Positions 9,352 to 18,509 of a stretch of 64,000 nt of DNA are shown piece after piece. How positions within the stretch are numbered: position 1 is the stretch's first letter; every line of letters begins with the position of its first letter. Both the position numbers and the translations under genes were made by a program. Source of the stretch: Lentibacillus sp. CBA3610. GTDB taxonomy: Bacteria > Bacillota > Bacilli > Bacillales > Amphibacillaceae. The notes beneath the pieces were generated by a model. The model was not told where the DNA came from. It saw nothing but the letters and a program-made list of their open reading frames with translations, and did no database searches. The DNA is taken from NCBI RefSeq assembly GCF_013373365.1, contig NZ_CP035925.1, positions 3,968,001 to 4,032,000 on the forward strand. The letters are read 5' to 3'.

Positions 9352-10365
9352 TTGGATAAGAAAGATAATTTTTGGCATAATTTACCACGTCCGTTTTTTG
9401 TACTGGCACCAATGGAAGATGTGACGCATGTTGTTTTTCGCCATGTAGTAAGTGAAGCAGCCAGACCTGATGTATTTTTTACAGAGTTTACAAATACAGA
9501 AAGTTATTGTCACCCAGAGGGGATCCATAGTGTACGCGGGCGTTTGACTTTTACAGAAGATGAACAACCAATGGTGGCCCATATATGGGGAGATAAGCCT
9601 GAATATTTTCGGCAAATGAGCATTGGTATGGCGGCTCTTGGCTTTCAGGGTGTGGATATCAATATGGGCTGTCCTGCCCCCAATGTGGCATCCAAAGGGA
9701 AGGGATGCGGTCTTATCCGTCGTCCGGAAGTAGCAGCAGATATTATACAAGCAGCAAAAGCAGGCGGATTGCCCGTAAGTGTGAAGACAAGGCTTGGTTA
9801 CACGAATGTAGATGAATGGCGTGACTGGCTGACACATTTATTGGAACAGGACATCGTCAATCTTTCCATTCATCTGCGTACAAAAAAGGAAATGAGCAAA
9901 GTGGATGCTCATTGGGAACGAATTCCGGAGATCAGGAAACTTCGTGATCATGTGGCACCAGATACACTTTTGACAATCAATGGGGATATTCCTGACCGCG
10001 GGACCGGCTTAAAGCTTGCTGATCAATATGATATTGACGGGATTATGATAGGGCGTGGCGTTTTTAAAAATCCATTTGCCTTTGAAAAGGATCCAAAAGA
10101 CCATAATAGTAAGGAACTGCTTAAGCTCTTAAGGTTGCATCTTGATCTTCATGATAAATATTCACAGGAATTTGAGCCGCGTCCATTCAAACCGCTTCGT
10201 CGTTTTTTTAAGATATATGTACGCGGGTATCGAGGGGCGAGTGAATTAAGAAACCAGTTGATGAGTACAGAGTCAACTGATGAAGTGCGTGCATTGCTCG
10301 ATAACTTTGAGGGAAAGAATGTTAATGGTATGAGGGTACAGGAGAAGTTCCCCAATTTAAGGTAA
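9352..10365 (+). CDS. tRNA-dihydrouridine synthase family protein
   Basis: A 337-residue FMN oxidoreductase of the Dus family, reducing uridine in tRNA with NADPH. Visible motifs are [12 protein letters not shown] (phosphate/flavin loop), [19 protein letters not shown] with the catalytic Cys, VKTRLGY, and [12 protein letters not shown] followed by [12 protein letters not shown]. The start is taken as TTG 9352 ([16 protein letters not shown]) with GAGAGGA eight bases upstream; a further TTG at 9328 has no ribosome site. It stands alone between rlmCD and the opposing amidase, so it is probably an extra Dus paralog; its tRNA position cannot be deduced. Confidence 0.87.
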   Translation: MDKKDNFWHNLPRPFFVLAPMEDVTHVVFRHVVSEAARPDVFFTEFTNTESYCHPEGIHSVRGRLTFTEDEQPMVAHIWGDKPEYFRQMSIGMAALGFQGVDINMGCPAPNVASKGKGCGLIRRPEVAADIIQAAKAGGLPVSVKTRLGYTNVDEWRDWLTHLLEQDIVNLSIHLRTKKEMSKVDAHWERIPEIRKLRDHVAPDTLLTINGDIPDRGTGLKLADQYDIDGIMIGRGVFKNPFAFEKDPKDHNSKELLKLLRLHLDLHDKYSQEFEPRPFKPLRRFFKIYVRGYRGASELRNQLMSTESTDEVRALLDNFEGKNVNGMRVQEKFPNLR

Positions 10366-10439
10366 AAGCGAAGGATCGCGTTATATCTGATCCCCCCACA
10401 AACGAATTTTTTCAACAATATCATAGGAATTAGAGACAA

Positions 10440-10466
10440 GGACATGACCACTTGCACATCATGTCC
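10440..10466. terminator. Bidirectional hairpin between dus and the amidase
   Basis: GGACATGA / TCATGTCC stem, 11-base loop, between convergent genes. T-tracts are weak on both sides, so the role is probable only. Confidence 0.5.
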
Positions 10467-10475
10467 TTTATAGTA

Positions 10476-11870
10476 TTAACTGTTTATTCTAAAACCCAGT
10501 GGATTGCACCGTTCCCATGCATGCCCGACTTGCAATAATTGTTTTTCACATAGATGATTTCCTATGAATTGCATGCCGGCAGGAAGTCCTTTTGAGTTTA
10601 AGCCCATTGGTGCGGATAAATTCGGCATACCTGTTAAATTGGAAGGTGCGGTAAATGGTACACAACGGCTTTCGACGGCTAAATTTTGTTCAACCCAGTT
10701 TTCCTGGAATGCCGGGGCTGTAATAGGGATGGTGGGACCTGCTATAATATCAACATCCGCAAACGCTTTATCAAATCCTTTGACCAGCTTTCTCCGGGCT
10801 TGCTGGGCTTTAAGGTATTGTGTTGCACTCGACAATACACCGGTCTGTAAGAAAGCACGGATGTCCGCTCCATAATCCTCAGAACGGGTCTTAAGCCATT
10901 CATAATGAAAAGCAGATGCTTCCCCGCTCATTGTGGCCAGACCTGAAAATGTTGACATGGATAATTCGGGAATGTCGATTTCTCTTATGTCTGCTCCTAG
11001 ACTTTGCAATGTTGTTATAGCTTGCTTAAAAAGTACTTCTACGTCCGAATCCAACCCCTCAAGGTAGTAAGTCGGGATCCCGATTCTTATTCCAACAATT
11101 CCTTTATTCAAATTCCCGGTATAATTGTGGGCAGGCACATGAAGACTTGCGGGATCATTTGGATCATACCCTGCCATGTAATGAAGCATCAGTGCTAAAT
11201 CTGTAACCGATCTTGCCATTGGGCCCGGGTGATCCATTGACCAGGCTGTCGGTATGGATCCGAAACCGCTGATTAGCCCGTGTGTTGGCTTTAATCCGTA
11301 AGTACCATTCATGGCAGACGGTATGCGAATGGAGCCAATTGTATCTGACCCGACTGCAAGTGTTCCGAGACCGGCTGCCAGGGCTGCGGCACTGCCACCA
11401 CTTGAACCGCCTGTCATGTGCTCAGTATTCCAGGGGTTTCGGGAAGGGCCATAGAACGGATTGATATTTGTTGTTCCAGCGGCAAACTCATGCGTGTTCT
11501 GTTTTCCCAGCGTGATTCCGCCTGCATCCAACAGTTTTTTTACTGCTGTGGAGGTTTTGTCAGGAATGTAGTCTGCTAAAATTTTTGAGCCCGCTGTTGT
11601 ACGTATGCCTTTTGTTTCAAAATTGTCCTTGATACCGATTGGAATACCGTGCAGCGGTCCTTTATAATAACCGTGCATAATCTCATTTTCTGCCTTGCTT
11701 GCTTCTTTAAAGGCTAATTCGTTTACTGGCGTAATATAGGCATTGATGGCCGGATCAATTTGATCGATACGGTTTAATGTGTGCGTTGTTAATTCGACAG
11801 GGGATACTTGCCGCGATTCAATTAACGGGGCCAGTTCACTGGCGGTTAGAAAGGCTAAATCAGTCATCAT
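10476..11870 (-). CDS. Amidase (amidase signature family)
   Basis: A 464-residue GatA-like amidase. The catalytic Lys-Ser-Ser set is visible as K81 (GIKDNF), S156 ([12 protein letters not shown]) and S180 (SDTIGSIRIP). It differs from the true gatA in this window and lacks neighbouring gatB, so it should hydrolyse a small amide or act in a biosynthetic amidohydrolase pair. Its start overlaps the end of a 63-residue gene by 11 bases, so the two are translated together. The substrate is unknown. Confidence 0.88.
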   Translation of the reverse strand: MMTDLAFLTASELAPLIESRQVSPVELTTHTLNRIDQIDPAINAYITPVNELAFKEASKAENEIMHGYYKGPLHGIPIGIKDNFETKGIRTTAGSKILADYIPDKTSTAVKKLLDAGGITLGKQNTHEFAAGTTNINPFYGPSRNPWNTEHMTGGSSGGSAAALAAGLGTLAVGSDTIGSIRIPSAMNGTYGLKPTHGLISGFGSIPTAWSMDHPGPMARSVTDLALMLHYMAGYDPNDPASLHVPAHNYTGNLNKGIVGIRIGIPTYYLEGLDSDVEVLFKQAITTLQSLGADIREIDIPELSMSTFSGLATMSGEASAFHYEWLKTRSEDYGADIRAFLQTGVLSSATQYLKAQQARRKLVKGFDKAFADVDIIAGPTIPITAPAFQENWVEQNLAVESRCVPFTAPSNLTGMPNLSAPMGLNSKGLPAGMQFIGNHLCEKQLLQVGHAWERCNPLGFRINS

Positions 11871-12051
11871 ATATCAATCCCTTGTCGACAATCGTAATCG
11901 GATTTTCGTTGTTGAGATCAGGGAATTCGTTCAGCGACATTTGAGCCTGGTTGACCGTATGAAGCAGAAACTGAATATATGGCATGTCATCCTCATAAAC
12001 AGGAATGTCATGTAAGTACAGGCTTTGTCTTATAAAATTTGTATTGTCCAT
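11860..12051 (-). CDS. Small protein coupled to the amidase (AtzG/GatC-like partner?)
   Basis: A 63-residue acidic protein starting MDNTNFIRQSLYLHDIPVY, with ATG 12051 behind AGGAGGTAAG. It contains a predicted helical middle (MPYIQFLLHTVNQAQMSLNE) and the pattern EFPDLNNENPITIVDKG. Proteins of this size and shape, such as AtzG next to the amidase AtzE, are GatC-like partners of amidase-signature enzymes. The overlap with the amidase gene suggests stoichiometric production. Sequence similarity to AtzG is only by pattern and should be treated as a proposal. Confidence 0.6.
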   Translation of the reverse strand: MDNTNFIRQSLYLHDIPVYEDDMPYIQFLLHTVNQAQMSLNEFPDLNNENPITIVDKGLIYDD

Positions 12052-12231
12052 CTAACTTACCTCCTGATTTGGGTATTTATCATCACTATATGATAGGCGC
12101 TATGAAGTGTGCAGAGGCAGTATGTAATTTGGAGGTCGTTTCTTTCCATTATTAAAGTCTTTTGTAAAATTCTTCAGTTTAAACAAAACGGTATGATGCT
12201 TTATTAAGAACGGGCGCATTTGTGTGAGACA

Positions 12232-12257
12232 AAAAAGCCGATAAATACCGGCTTTTT
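12232..12257. terminator. Bidirectional terminator downstream of the ABC permease
   Basis: AAAAAGCCG / CGGCTTTTT stem with a 7-base loop. On the minus strand it is followed by TTTTTT, serving the ABC operon that ends at 12359. Confidence 0.78.
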
Positions 12258-12345
12258 ATCCCACATGTAAAGGATAGTAACCCCGTCAAAAGACGGCGGC
12301 TAACTATCCTTAAATAACCGATAAGTTTCACTTTACTGACTGTAA
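12256..12345. repeat. Two-hairpin intergenic element, locus 2 (single partial copy)
   Basis: One H1 hairpin at 12272-12309 (GGATAGT / ACTATCC with inner CCCCG / CGGCGG), preceded by TATCCCACATG and followed by TAAATAACCGATAAGTTTCACTTTA. The flanks match the elements at 3.0 kb and 51.7 kb, while the stem again has its own complementary sequence. H2 is absent. Confidence 0.72.
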
Positions 12346-12358
12346 TACGTTTGGCAAC

Positions 12359-13141
12359 TTACATCTTAATCGCAATCCTTTTGGTCAGTAGTCGGATGAC
12401 CCAAATTAAAATCAGGATGACCAAAAACATACCCGGAATAATAATGCCTGATGGAAGAGATTCCAGTACTGCAAACCTTTCGAGTACAGGCAACCCCAAT
12501 GAAATTCTTAATAATGTGTCCTGCAGCATTAACGTAATTAAAGCAATAAGAATGAATCCCAAACCAGTGACCGTGTCAAAGCGGTAGAAACTTGCACTAA
12601 TGAACCAGCCGAGTAAATAATATATAAAGATATTTATACTGAATACGGCCATGGCCAGAATCCAGTTGCTCGCGGGATCAATATACGGTGTCAAAATAGC
12701 AGACTGGATAATATCACCAATAATATTACTGTCGATTTCCAGTACTACTGAATTAATATCGGGTTCATTAAATGTTAAGTTACTAACATTTGTGATAACG
12801 AACTGTTCGACGGCTGATATACCGGATGCGATAATGGGGATAATGACTGATAACCCAACAGAAGCGATGAGTCCCCCTTTGAAATAATCCCTTCTTGTTA
12901 CGCCATTTTCGACATAGTAGGGCAGAAAGTACATAAAAAGTATTCCGAGCACAAACATGAAAATATTGCCTGCTACAAAAACGGCATTATAATAGTTATC
13001 AACCCCACTCCCTTGGATGATTGATCTTATGATTTTAAAAATGTTAATGGCGAGCATAATGCCCAAAAAGCCAAATGCCCAACTTAATTGCATCCAAAAC
13101 ACATCTCTTGCCACTTTAAGAAAGACGGCGGGCTGTCTCAT
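12359..13141 (-). CDS. ABC transporter permease (ABC-2 type)
   Basis: A 260-residue membrane protein with about six hydrophobic helices and a large extracytoplasmic segment between helices 3 and 4 (residues about 115-165). It overlaps the upstream ATPase gene by 26 bases and is the last gene of a GntR-ATPase-permease operon on the minus strand. This three-gene form resembles the Bacillus ytr and yhcE-type exporters that answer cell-wall stress. The substrate is unknown. Confidence 0.82.
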   Translation of the reverse strand: MRQPAVFLKVARDVFWMQLSWAFGFLGIMLAINIFKIIRSIIQGSGVDNYYNAVFVAGNIFMFVLGILFMYFLPYYVENGVTRRDYFKGGLIASVGLSVIIPIIASGISAVEQFVITNVSNLTFNEPDINSVVLEIDSNIIGDIIQSAILTPYIDPASNWILAMAVFSINIFIYYLLGWFISASFYRFDTVTGLGFILIALITLMLQDTLLRISLGLPVLERFAVLESLPSGIIIPGMFLVILILIWVIRLLTKRIAIKM

Positions 13142-14009
13142 AATCGTCTTCCTCCTTCGTTAAATGAATGAATAAATCTTGAAGTGAGACTGGTGATACA
13201 TCAAGTCCCTTAGCCAATGCACTTTTATGCTCCTGATCACTCAGTTCCCCATAAACCATGACAGATTTTGTGCTACCCAAATGTTGTACACTAATCAGTT
13301 GCTTTGATTGAGCAAATTCATCGACTAACTCCCGATTTCCGGTAATCGTTGCACCTTTCGAAATAAGTGAATCATATCCTTCATGAAGCAGCATTTCACC
13401 TTTGTTTAATAACATGACGTCATCAAACAAATAATCCATTTCAGAAACGAGATGCGTCGAAAGGATAATGATTCTTGGATATTTTTGCTGATCGTTCAAT
13501 AATTCTTCGTAAAATATATCGCGTGCTGGTGCATCCATACCAAGGTATACCTCATCAAATATGGTTAAAGGTGCTCTACTCGCTAAACCAATGATGGCAT
13601 TGAAGGCAGATTGCATCCCTTTCGAAAACTTTTTGACAGGTTTCTTCTTATCAAGTTTAAACCGGTCGATAAGATATTCAGCATAATCCATGTCGAAACG
13701 GGGACGGTAGCGTTGTACGCCTTGCAGCATGGTCTTTACATTATCAGATTCATCTTTATAATCCTTGTTATACATAAACACAACTTGCGGCATAATCCTT
13801 GCATTCTCAAATGAAGGTTCCCCATTGATAGTCATGGAACCCGATGATGGTTCACGCAAGGATGACATGATGGATAGAAGCGATGTTTTTCCTGCACCAT
13901 TTCTCCCAAGCAGTCCATATATTTTGTTGCTGCTTAGTTCAAATGTTATATCTTTGAGTGCCGCGTGATGACCATAATGTAAACTCACATTTTGTACTTT
14001 AACGTTCAT
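13116..14009 (-). CDS. ABC transporter ATP-binding protein
   Basis: A 297-residue ABC ATPase. Walker A is GLLGRNGAGKTSLLS; the signature region reads KKFSKGMQSAFNAIIGLAS, a degenerate C-loop common in YtrB/BcrA-type exporters; Walker B is LTIFDEVYLGMD, with Val where most ATPases have Pro; the switch His is in ILSTHLVSEMD. The C-terminal 80 residues are the extension typical of YtrB-like proteins. ATG overlaps the GntR stop by four bases. It energises the permease encoded downstream. Confidence 0.88.
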   Translation of the reverse strand: MNVKVQNVSLHYGHHAALKDITFELSSNKIYGLLGRNGAGKTSLLSIMSSLREPSSGSMTINGEPSFENARIMPQVVFMYNKDYKDESDNVKTMLQGVQRYRPRFDMDYAEYLIDRFKLDKKKPVKKFSKGMQSAFNAIIGLASRAPLTIFDEVYLGMDAPARDIFYEELLNDQQKYPRIIILSTHLVSEMDYLFDDVMLLNKGEMLLHEGYDSLISKGATITGNRELVDEFAQSKQLISVQHLGSTKSVMVYGELSDQEHKSALAKGLDVSPVSLQDLFIHLTKEEDDYETARRLS

Positions 14010-14383
14010 TCTGTATCACGACCTTTTACATTTTTAATAAAACGAATCATTTCATTTTCTGTGATTTCCAGTTTATTGGCCTCTTGAACCAATTTGACAA
14101 CATAATCTTCAATAAACGATTCTTTTCGTTTTTGAATGAGCTTTTCTCTGGCCCCTTCTGCTACAAACATACCAATGCCTCTCTTCTTATAAAGAATACC
14201 TTCATCAACCAATTGATTAATGCCTTTTGATACCGTGACATGGTTAATTTTATAAAAATTAACCAGCTGATTTGTTGAAGGTGCCTGCTCTTCTTCTTTT
14301 AGTTGATAATTAATAATTTGATCTTCCATTTTTTCACGGATTTGCATATATATCGGTTTATCCTGCTCAAAGGGATTTTGCAT
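14006..14383 (-). CDS. GntR-family regulator (YtrA type)
   Basis: A 125-residue regulator with an N-terminal winged helix (residues about 10-78, including QAPSTNQLVNFYKINHVTVS) and a short helical C-terminus of about 45 residues, the size of the YtrA subfamily that dimerises without a ligand-binding domain of the FadR kind. It is first in the operon with the ABC exporter and probably represses it. A perfect inverted repeat at 14426-14449, just upstream, is the likely operator. Confidence 0.9.
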   Translation of the reverse strand: MQNPFEQDKPIYMQIREKMEDQIINYQLKEEEQAPSTNQLVNFYKINHVTVSKGINQLVDEGILYKKRGIGMFVAEGAREKLIQKRKESFIEDYVVKLVQEANKLEITENEMIRFIKNVKGRDTE

Positions 14384-14425
14384 GTTTATCGCCCACTATC
14401 TTTGTAATGAGTTATATACCAATAC

Positions 14426-14449
14426 GGTTATATAGTTATGTATATAACC
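14426..14449. promoter_or_regulatory. Candidate operator of the GntR regulator
   Basis: Perfect inverted repeat GGTTATATA / TATATAACC with a 6-base spacer, 43 bases upstream of the GntR start codon and within the likely promoter region. Confidence 0.65.
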
Positions 14450-14561
14450 ATAACAGTGGCTGTCGTATAAGTCAATGCTGAATTGATATAAAAAATCATA
14501 CAGTACCTTGCGACAAACAGTAGCATGTGATACATTACTTTTAACGAGGTACTTTTATATT

Positions 14562-14584
14562 ACAGTACTGTTTAATACACAGTA
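14562..14584. promoter_or_regulatory. Candidate PadR operator
   Basis: ACAGTACTGT palindrome (14562-14571) overlapping an inverted repeat TACTGT-N7-ACAGTA (14566-14584), 24 bases upstream of the padR-like start. PadR-family operators are often ATAC/ACAGT-type dyads, so autoregulation is likely. Confidence 0.55.
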
Positions 14585-14607
14585 GTAAAAATGAGGTGTA
14601 TTTCCCA

Positions 14608-14931
14608 ATGAACATACAATTTAAAAAAGGAGCTTTAGAACTATGCGTACTTGCATTGTTAAATAAGCAAGATCGCTATGGTTATGAAATCGTTCGAAAC
14701 ATTTCGGATCAGATCGTTATTTCTGAAGGCTCCGTCTATCCATTACTAAGGCGATTGAAAAAAGAGGCGTACTTAACAACGTATTTGCAAGAGTCAAAAG
14801 AGGGTCCATCCCGGAAATATTACAGCCTCACGGATAAAGGCAGAGATTATCTTCATATCCTTAACGATGAGTGGGAGCAGTTTTCGAAAGGTGTTAATCA
14901 AATTATAAAGGAAGGTGTTAATCATGAATAA
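14608..14931 (+). CDS. PadR-family transcriptional regulator
   Basis: A 107-residue PadR winged-helix protein starting MNIQFKKGALELCVLALLNK and containing RYGYEIVRNISDQIVISEGSVYPLLRRLKKEAYL, given here in pieces: the recognition helix is SEGSVYPLLRRL. ATG 14608 was chosen for GAGGTG upstream. It is first in a three-gene operon with DUF1700 and DUF4097 proteins; the next gene overlaps it by eight bases. Such operons usually answer membrane or envelope stress, with the regulator repressing itself. Confidence 0.93.
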   Translation: MNIQFKKGALELCVLALLNKQDRYGYEIVRNISDQIVISEGSVYPLLRRLKKEAYLTTYLQESKEGPSRKYYSLTDKGRDYLHILNDEWEQFSKGVNQIIKEGVNHE

Positions 14932-15490
14932 AGAACAATTCCTGAAAAGCTTGGAAAAAGAATTGGAAAAGCTTCCTCAAGCGGAATGTGAAGATATTTT
15001 GCAAGATTTCGGGGAACATTTTGACATTGGTGCCGAAGAAGGAAAAACCGAAGAACAAATCGCCAATTCTCTTGGCACACCGCAACAAATAGCAAAAGAA
15101 CTGCTTGCAGCATACCATCTTGAAAAAGTTGAAGAAACGACATCAACCGGCAATGTACTCCGGGCGATGTGGGCGGTTCTGGGATTAAGTTTTTTTAACT
15201 TAGTTGTCGTGCTTGGACCCTTTTTGGCACTGGCTCTGACTATTATGGGCGGATGGTTAACAGGTCTTACGTTTATTGTTTCTCCTGTAATGGTTCTCAT
15301 TAATACAGCATTTTATCCAGGGACATTCGAGTTTTTAGAATTATTTCTTTCAATTGCCTTTTCCGGTCTTGGTCTTTTTATTGTGATCGGAATGTTGTTT
15401 GCAACACGTACCTTAATGAATCTATTTGTTCGTTATCTAAGATATAATGTAAACCTGGTAAAAGGTGGTATGAGAAATGAAAAGTATTAA
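14924..15490 (+). CDS. DUF1700/HAAS-domain membrane protein
   Basis: A 188-residue protein with an N-terminal helical domain (residues 1-70, MNKEQFLKSLEKELEKLP through SLGTPQQIAKELL) typical of the HAAS/DUF1700 family, then four hydrophobic helices (about residues 80-175). ATG 14924 was preferred over an in-frame GTG nine bases upstream because GGAAGGTG fits it. HAAS proteins lie between PadR regulators and DUF4097 proteins in many Bacilli and are thought to pass a membrane signal to the regulator. The function is inferred only from this arrangement. Confidence 0.85.
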   Translation: MNKEQFLKSLEKELEKLPQAECEDILQDFGEHFDIGAEEGKTEEQIANSLGTPQQIAKELLAAYHLEKVEETTSTGNVLRAMWAVLGLSFFNLVVVLGPFLALALTIMGGWLTGLTFIVSPVMVLINTAFYPGTFEFLELFLSIAFSGLGLFIVIGMLFATRTLMNLFVRYLRYNVNLVKGGMRNEKY

Positions 15491-16277
15491 AAAGATGTCA
15501 GTTATTGCGTTAATTCTTTTATTAGTCGGTGTGGGTGGCAGTTTAATAGCATTTAATTTAATGGATAAATCCAATTCGTCTGAAGAGCAAGTCATCGATC
15601 CGGAAAACATTGAAAATATCGAGATCAATACAAACAATGAGAAGGTAGAACTTATTTCAACGAATGATTCCAACATTAAAGTGGAACTCGCTGGCACAAG
15701 AATGAACGATATTGAGGATAGGCTGGAAGTGAAGACTGATGGGAATACACTGTCCATACAAACGGTTAGGCAAAAAGGTATATTCAATATCAATCTTTTT
15801 GGCGAAACACTCGCGTTAACCGTTTATTTACCGGAAAAATTATACGAATCGCTGCAAGCTGAACTGGATAATGGAAGTTTTCAAGCCAGTCAACTCAATA
15901 TAAAAGAAATACAAGTTAAAACAAATAACGGCCGCATTGAAATGGGGGACATCAATTCTGATCAGGTTTATACAAATTCGGATAACGGTGGTATTAAGTT
16001 GGATCATGTTGAGGGGAATATTAGCGGTCAAACAAATAATGGCTCAATTTCCCTTTATACCAATCATTTAGATCGTTCGATTGAGTTGGAATCTGATAAT
16101 GGTAACATTGAAATTGAAACGGAAAAAGACCCAACAAATGCAGTTTTTGATGTAAAGACTGATAACGGTACAGCAACGATTTTTGGTAGTTCTAACTGGG
16201 ACACCATCGTTGGCGATGGCGACAATCTCATAAAATTAACAACTAACAATGGAAATATTGACGTTATGAAACAGTAG
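15477..16277 (+). CDS. DUF4097 beta-strand repeat protein, membrane-anchored
   Basis: A 266-residue protein with one N-terminal membrane helix (MSVIALILLLVGVGGSLIAF) and an extracytoplasmic domain made of repeated short strands in which D/N-N-G occurs again and again (LDNGSF, TNNGRIEM, SDNGGIKL, TNNGSISL, SDNGNIEI, TDNGTATI, TNNGNIDV). This is the DUF4097 beta-helix/adhesin-like fold. It overlaps the DUF1700 gene by 14 bases and ends the operon. A role in sensing or stabilising the envelope is likely but unproven. Confidence 0.87.
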   Translation: MKSIKKMSVIALILLLVGVGGSLIAFNLMDKSNSSEEQVIDPENIENIEINTNNEKVELISTNDSNIKVELAGTRMNDIEDRLEVKTDGNTLSIQTVRQKGIFNINLFGETLALTVYLPEKLYESLQAELDNGSFQASQLNIKEIQVKTNNGRIEMGDINSDQVYTNSDNGGIKLDHVEGNISGQTNNGSISLYTNHLDRSIELESDNGNIEIETEKDPTNAVFDVKTDNGTATIFGSSNWDTIVGDGDNLIKLTTNNGNIDVMKQ

Positions 16278-16602
16278 AGTCGAAATCTTTTACCCATATC
16301 CAACTAAAGAAACATTTCTGATTCAGCCCCGGCTTCGTATCAAAATGAGAGGTTCATAAGTCAAAAATATTGAAATCATCTCCTCCAAACTCCGGGCTTT
16401 TTCATAATTAATCCTGGAGGAGTAGGGGTGTTAGATACTGTTTAAAATCACTATAAAATTAATACTGTTATACAAATAATATGGTAAACTGAACATGGGT
16501 TATTGAGTTGCGCAAGATTATGGTTCAATGATTCGGAAAATTCGTATTAAAAGTGGCATAATTGAAGAGTTGCTTGATAAGAATTAAAGGTGGTGGTATG
16601 TG
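16278..16602. other. Intergenic, no gene seen
   Basis: 325 bases. TCTCCTCC (16380-) and GGAGGAG (16416-) could pair as a long, weak hairpin after the DUF4097 operon. AATACTGTTATACAA and later A/T-rich words could hold a promoter for the next gene, but no clean -35/-10 pair was found. Confidence 0.5.
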
Positions 16603-17139
16603 ATGCCAATTGGGACTGAGTATTTAAAAGTGGTGCGGGAAAGATTCCGAAAAGTAAAGGAGCTGGGAGATAAAGCATTGCAACAATTGTCCGATGAAGA
16701 TATCCATTGGACTTTAAATGAATCTTCTAATAATATCGCGGTCATCGTCAAGCACCTAAGTGGCAATATGACCTCAAGATGGACTGATTTTTTAACATCT
16801 GACGGTGAAAAAACAACCAGAGACCGTGATCAGGAATTTATCAATACCATAACGTCAAAACAGGACATGGTTTCGATTTGGGAAAAAGGCTGGGAGGTTC
16901 TGTTCGAAACGATTGATGAATTAGATGAAGCAGATTTATTAAAAAATGTTGCTATACGCGGTGAAAATCATACGGTGATGGATGCCATTGAAAGACAATT
17001 GGCTCATTATGCTTATCATGTCGGACAAATTGTTTATATTGGCAAGCAACTTAAAGATGAAGAGTGGGAAACCCTCAGTATCCCCAAAGGAAAGTCGGAG
17101 GAGTATTTGCAGGAGATGCTGAAAAAGAACCAGGACTGA
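16603..17139 (+). CDS. DinB-superfamily protein (DUF1572)
   Basis: A 178-residue four-helix-bundle protein starting MPIGTEYLKVVRERF. The metal-ligand histidines of the DinB fold are visible in VIVKHLSGNM and in AHYAYHVGQIVYIGK. Family members bind a divalent metal and often act as thiol-dependent transferases or hydrolases; this subfamily (DUF1572) has no assigned reaction. AAAGGTGGTGG precedes two in-frame starts, GTG 16600 and ATG 16603; the latter was chosen. It is monocistronic. Confidence 0.85.
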   Translation: MPIGTEYLKVVRERFRKVKELGDKALQQLSDEDIHWTLNESSNNIAVIVKHLSGNMTSRWTDFLTSDGEKTTRDRDQEFINTITSKQDMVSIWEKGWEVLFETIDELDEADLLKNVAIRGENHTVMDAIERQLAHYAYHVGQIVYIGKQLKDEEWETLSIPKGKSEEYLQEMLKKNQD

Positions 17140-17245
17140 TCAGTGTCAATCGCTTATTTTATTTCCGGGAAGATCCTGAATAGCTGAAACGGAGGAATAA
17201 GGCGCTCCCGTGATAGGATATCGTGCATGATTGGAAGGAGGAAGA

Positions 17246-18409
17246 ATGTTGGGATGGCTTTTTGCTTCGCTGGTGATACTCTTATTTTTATCCATTCCTG
17301 CATATGCGTTTATCCGGACAGTTCGGAGTTTTATCGGGAGGAAGAAAGACCGGAATGCAAAGGCTGGATCGGTTAAATCCAAAACGCTCGACGTGTATTA
17401 TTCCATTTTCATCTACTGTTTATGCTTGATTGGTCTTGAAATCAATAAAAGTGGTTTAGAGGCAGGTGAGCCATTGCGTATTTTTGAAATGACAGGCGAC
17501 AAAGCAAATGGATATGCCTCGCTTGCCAATGAGCATATGTTGACAGTGGTTGTATTCGTGACGTTAGGTGTGGTTAGCTTTTGGGTCATTAGTTTGACTC
17601 AAAGTGGTCTGTCTCCGATTATATATGTGGGCTTGAGTACCATTATCATCTTAAATGTTTTGTTCGCGGCAGCCTATCTCACGCATACAAGTTTTTCACA
17701 CGATGGTCAGTTATTTCCTGTGTTTCTGCTGCAAGTCAGTTTTTTATCCTTAACATTTTTATACATCGCACGACTAAAAGACTCCTTGGATGAATTTCTT
17801 AAAAATCAGCAGGAAAAAGAAATCACCTACAGCAATAAGTTGTTACTGTTCTTCTTCCGTGTGACGCAGCATTATCAGAAAATGCCGCGGCTATGGGCAA
17901 TTACTTTATTTCCGGTGTTGATCATTATCCAGTTGATTCTGGTGCTGTTTGGTCAGCGTCCTGACAGCTTTATACGCGTGTTTCTCGAAACAAGTTCTTT
18001 TAACTATTCGGTTATTCCTGCTCCAAAACCGGAGATTGTGAAGGGCGATGGTCATTATTTATGTACAGTGTCCGCCAGAGGTCATAAAAAGCTGGTTAAG
18101 CCGGTCAGGTCGGGTATCAGGAAGGAATCGAGAATTACAGTGAACCGTCAGCTGCTCATTGCCAATGCATTTGAAAATATTATGGAGCAGTATATACCGA
18201 AATCACACAAGATTATCCGTACTTTTTATGATAATTATGGCTATCCCATCAGCAAGCATATCAACTCAAAGTGGAAAGCTGACGCCGTCTATTTTTTGAT
18301 GAAGCCCGTGGAATTGTTTTTTCTCCTCGTGTTATATACCGTTGATAGAAAACCGGAAAACCGTATTCATATGCAGTACAGTGAGTTAAGGACGGGGACT
18401 CGTTTTTAA
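17246..18409 (+). CDS. Membrane protein of unknown function (DUF6688-like)
   Basis: A 387-residue protein. The N-terminal part has about five hydrophobic helices (residues 1-25, 55-75, 100-125, 128-150, 160-178), followed by a charged stretch and another helix near 215-240. The C-terminal half contains GHYLCTVSARGHKKLVKPVR and VNRQLLIANAFENIMEQ and lies in the cytoplasm or on the membrane face. The pattern matches a Bacilli family that I believe is DUF6688, of unknown role. ATG 17246 follows GGAAGGAGGAAG. No partner gene is attached. Confidence 0.62.
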   Translation: MLGWLFASLVILLFLSIPAYAFIRTVRSFIGRKKDRNAKAGSVKSKTLDVYYSIFIYCLCLIGLEINKSGLEAGEPLRIFEMTGDKANGYASLANEHMLTVVVFVTLGVVSFWVISLTQSGLSPIIYVGLSTIIILNVLFAAAYLTHTSFSHDGQLFPVFLLQVSFLSLTFLYIARLKDSLDEFLKNQQEKEITYSNKLLLFFFRVTQHYQKMPRLWAITLFPVLIIIQLILVLFGQRPDSFIRVFLETSSFNYSVIPAPKPEIVKGDGHYLCTVSARGHKKLVKPVRSGIRKESRITVNRQLLIANAFENIMEQYIPKSHKIIRTFYDNYGYPISKHINSKWKADAVYFLMKPVELFFLLVLYTVDRKPENRIHMQYSELRTGTRF

Positions 18410-18462
18410 GTACGGCCTGCCGTCCAAGCCAAAAGAAGCTTAAATGGTGCTCACGGCAAAAT

Positions 18463-18509
18463 AAAAAAATGTGTGACTTAAAGCCTCTAAAAGGGATTAC
18501 AGGTCACAC
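18463..18509 (-). terminator. Intrinsic terminator overlapping the end of the 69-residue gene
   Basis: On the minus strand GTGTGACCT and AAGTCACAC pair and are followed by a run of seven T residues. The first arm includes the last codons of the gene that ends at 18497. Confidence 0.75.

Noticed and set aside
10476..11870. Second GatA
   Set aside because: It has the amidase signature, but gatCAB is complete at 3.4-6.6 kb and here no gatB is adjacent; called as a separate amidase.
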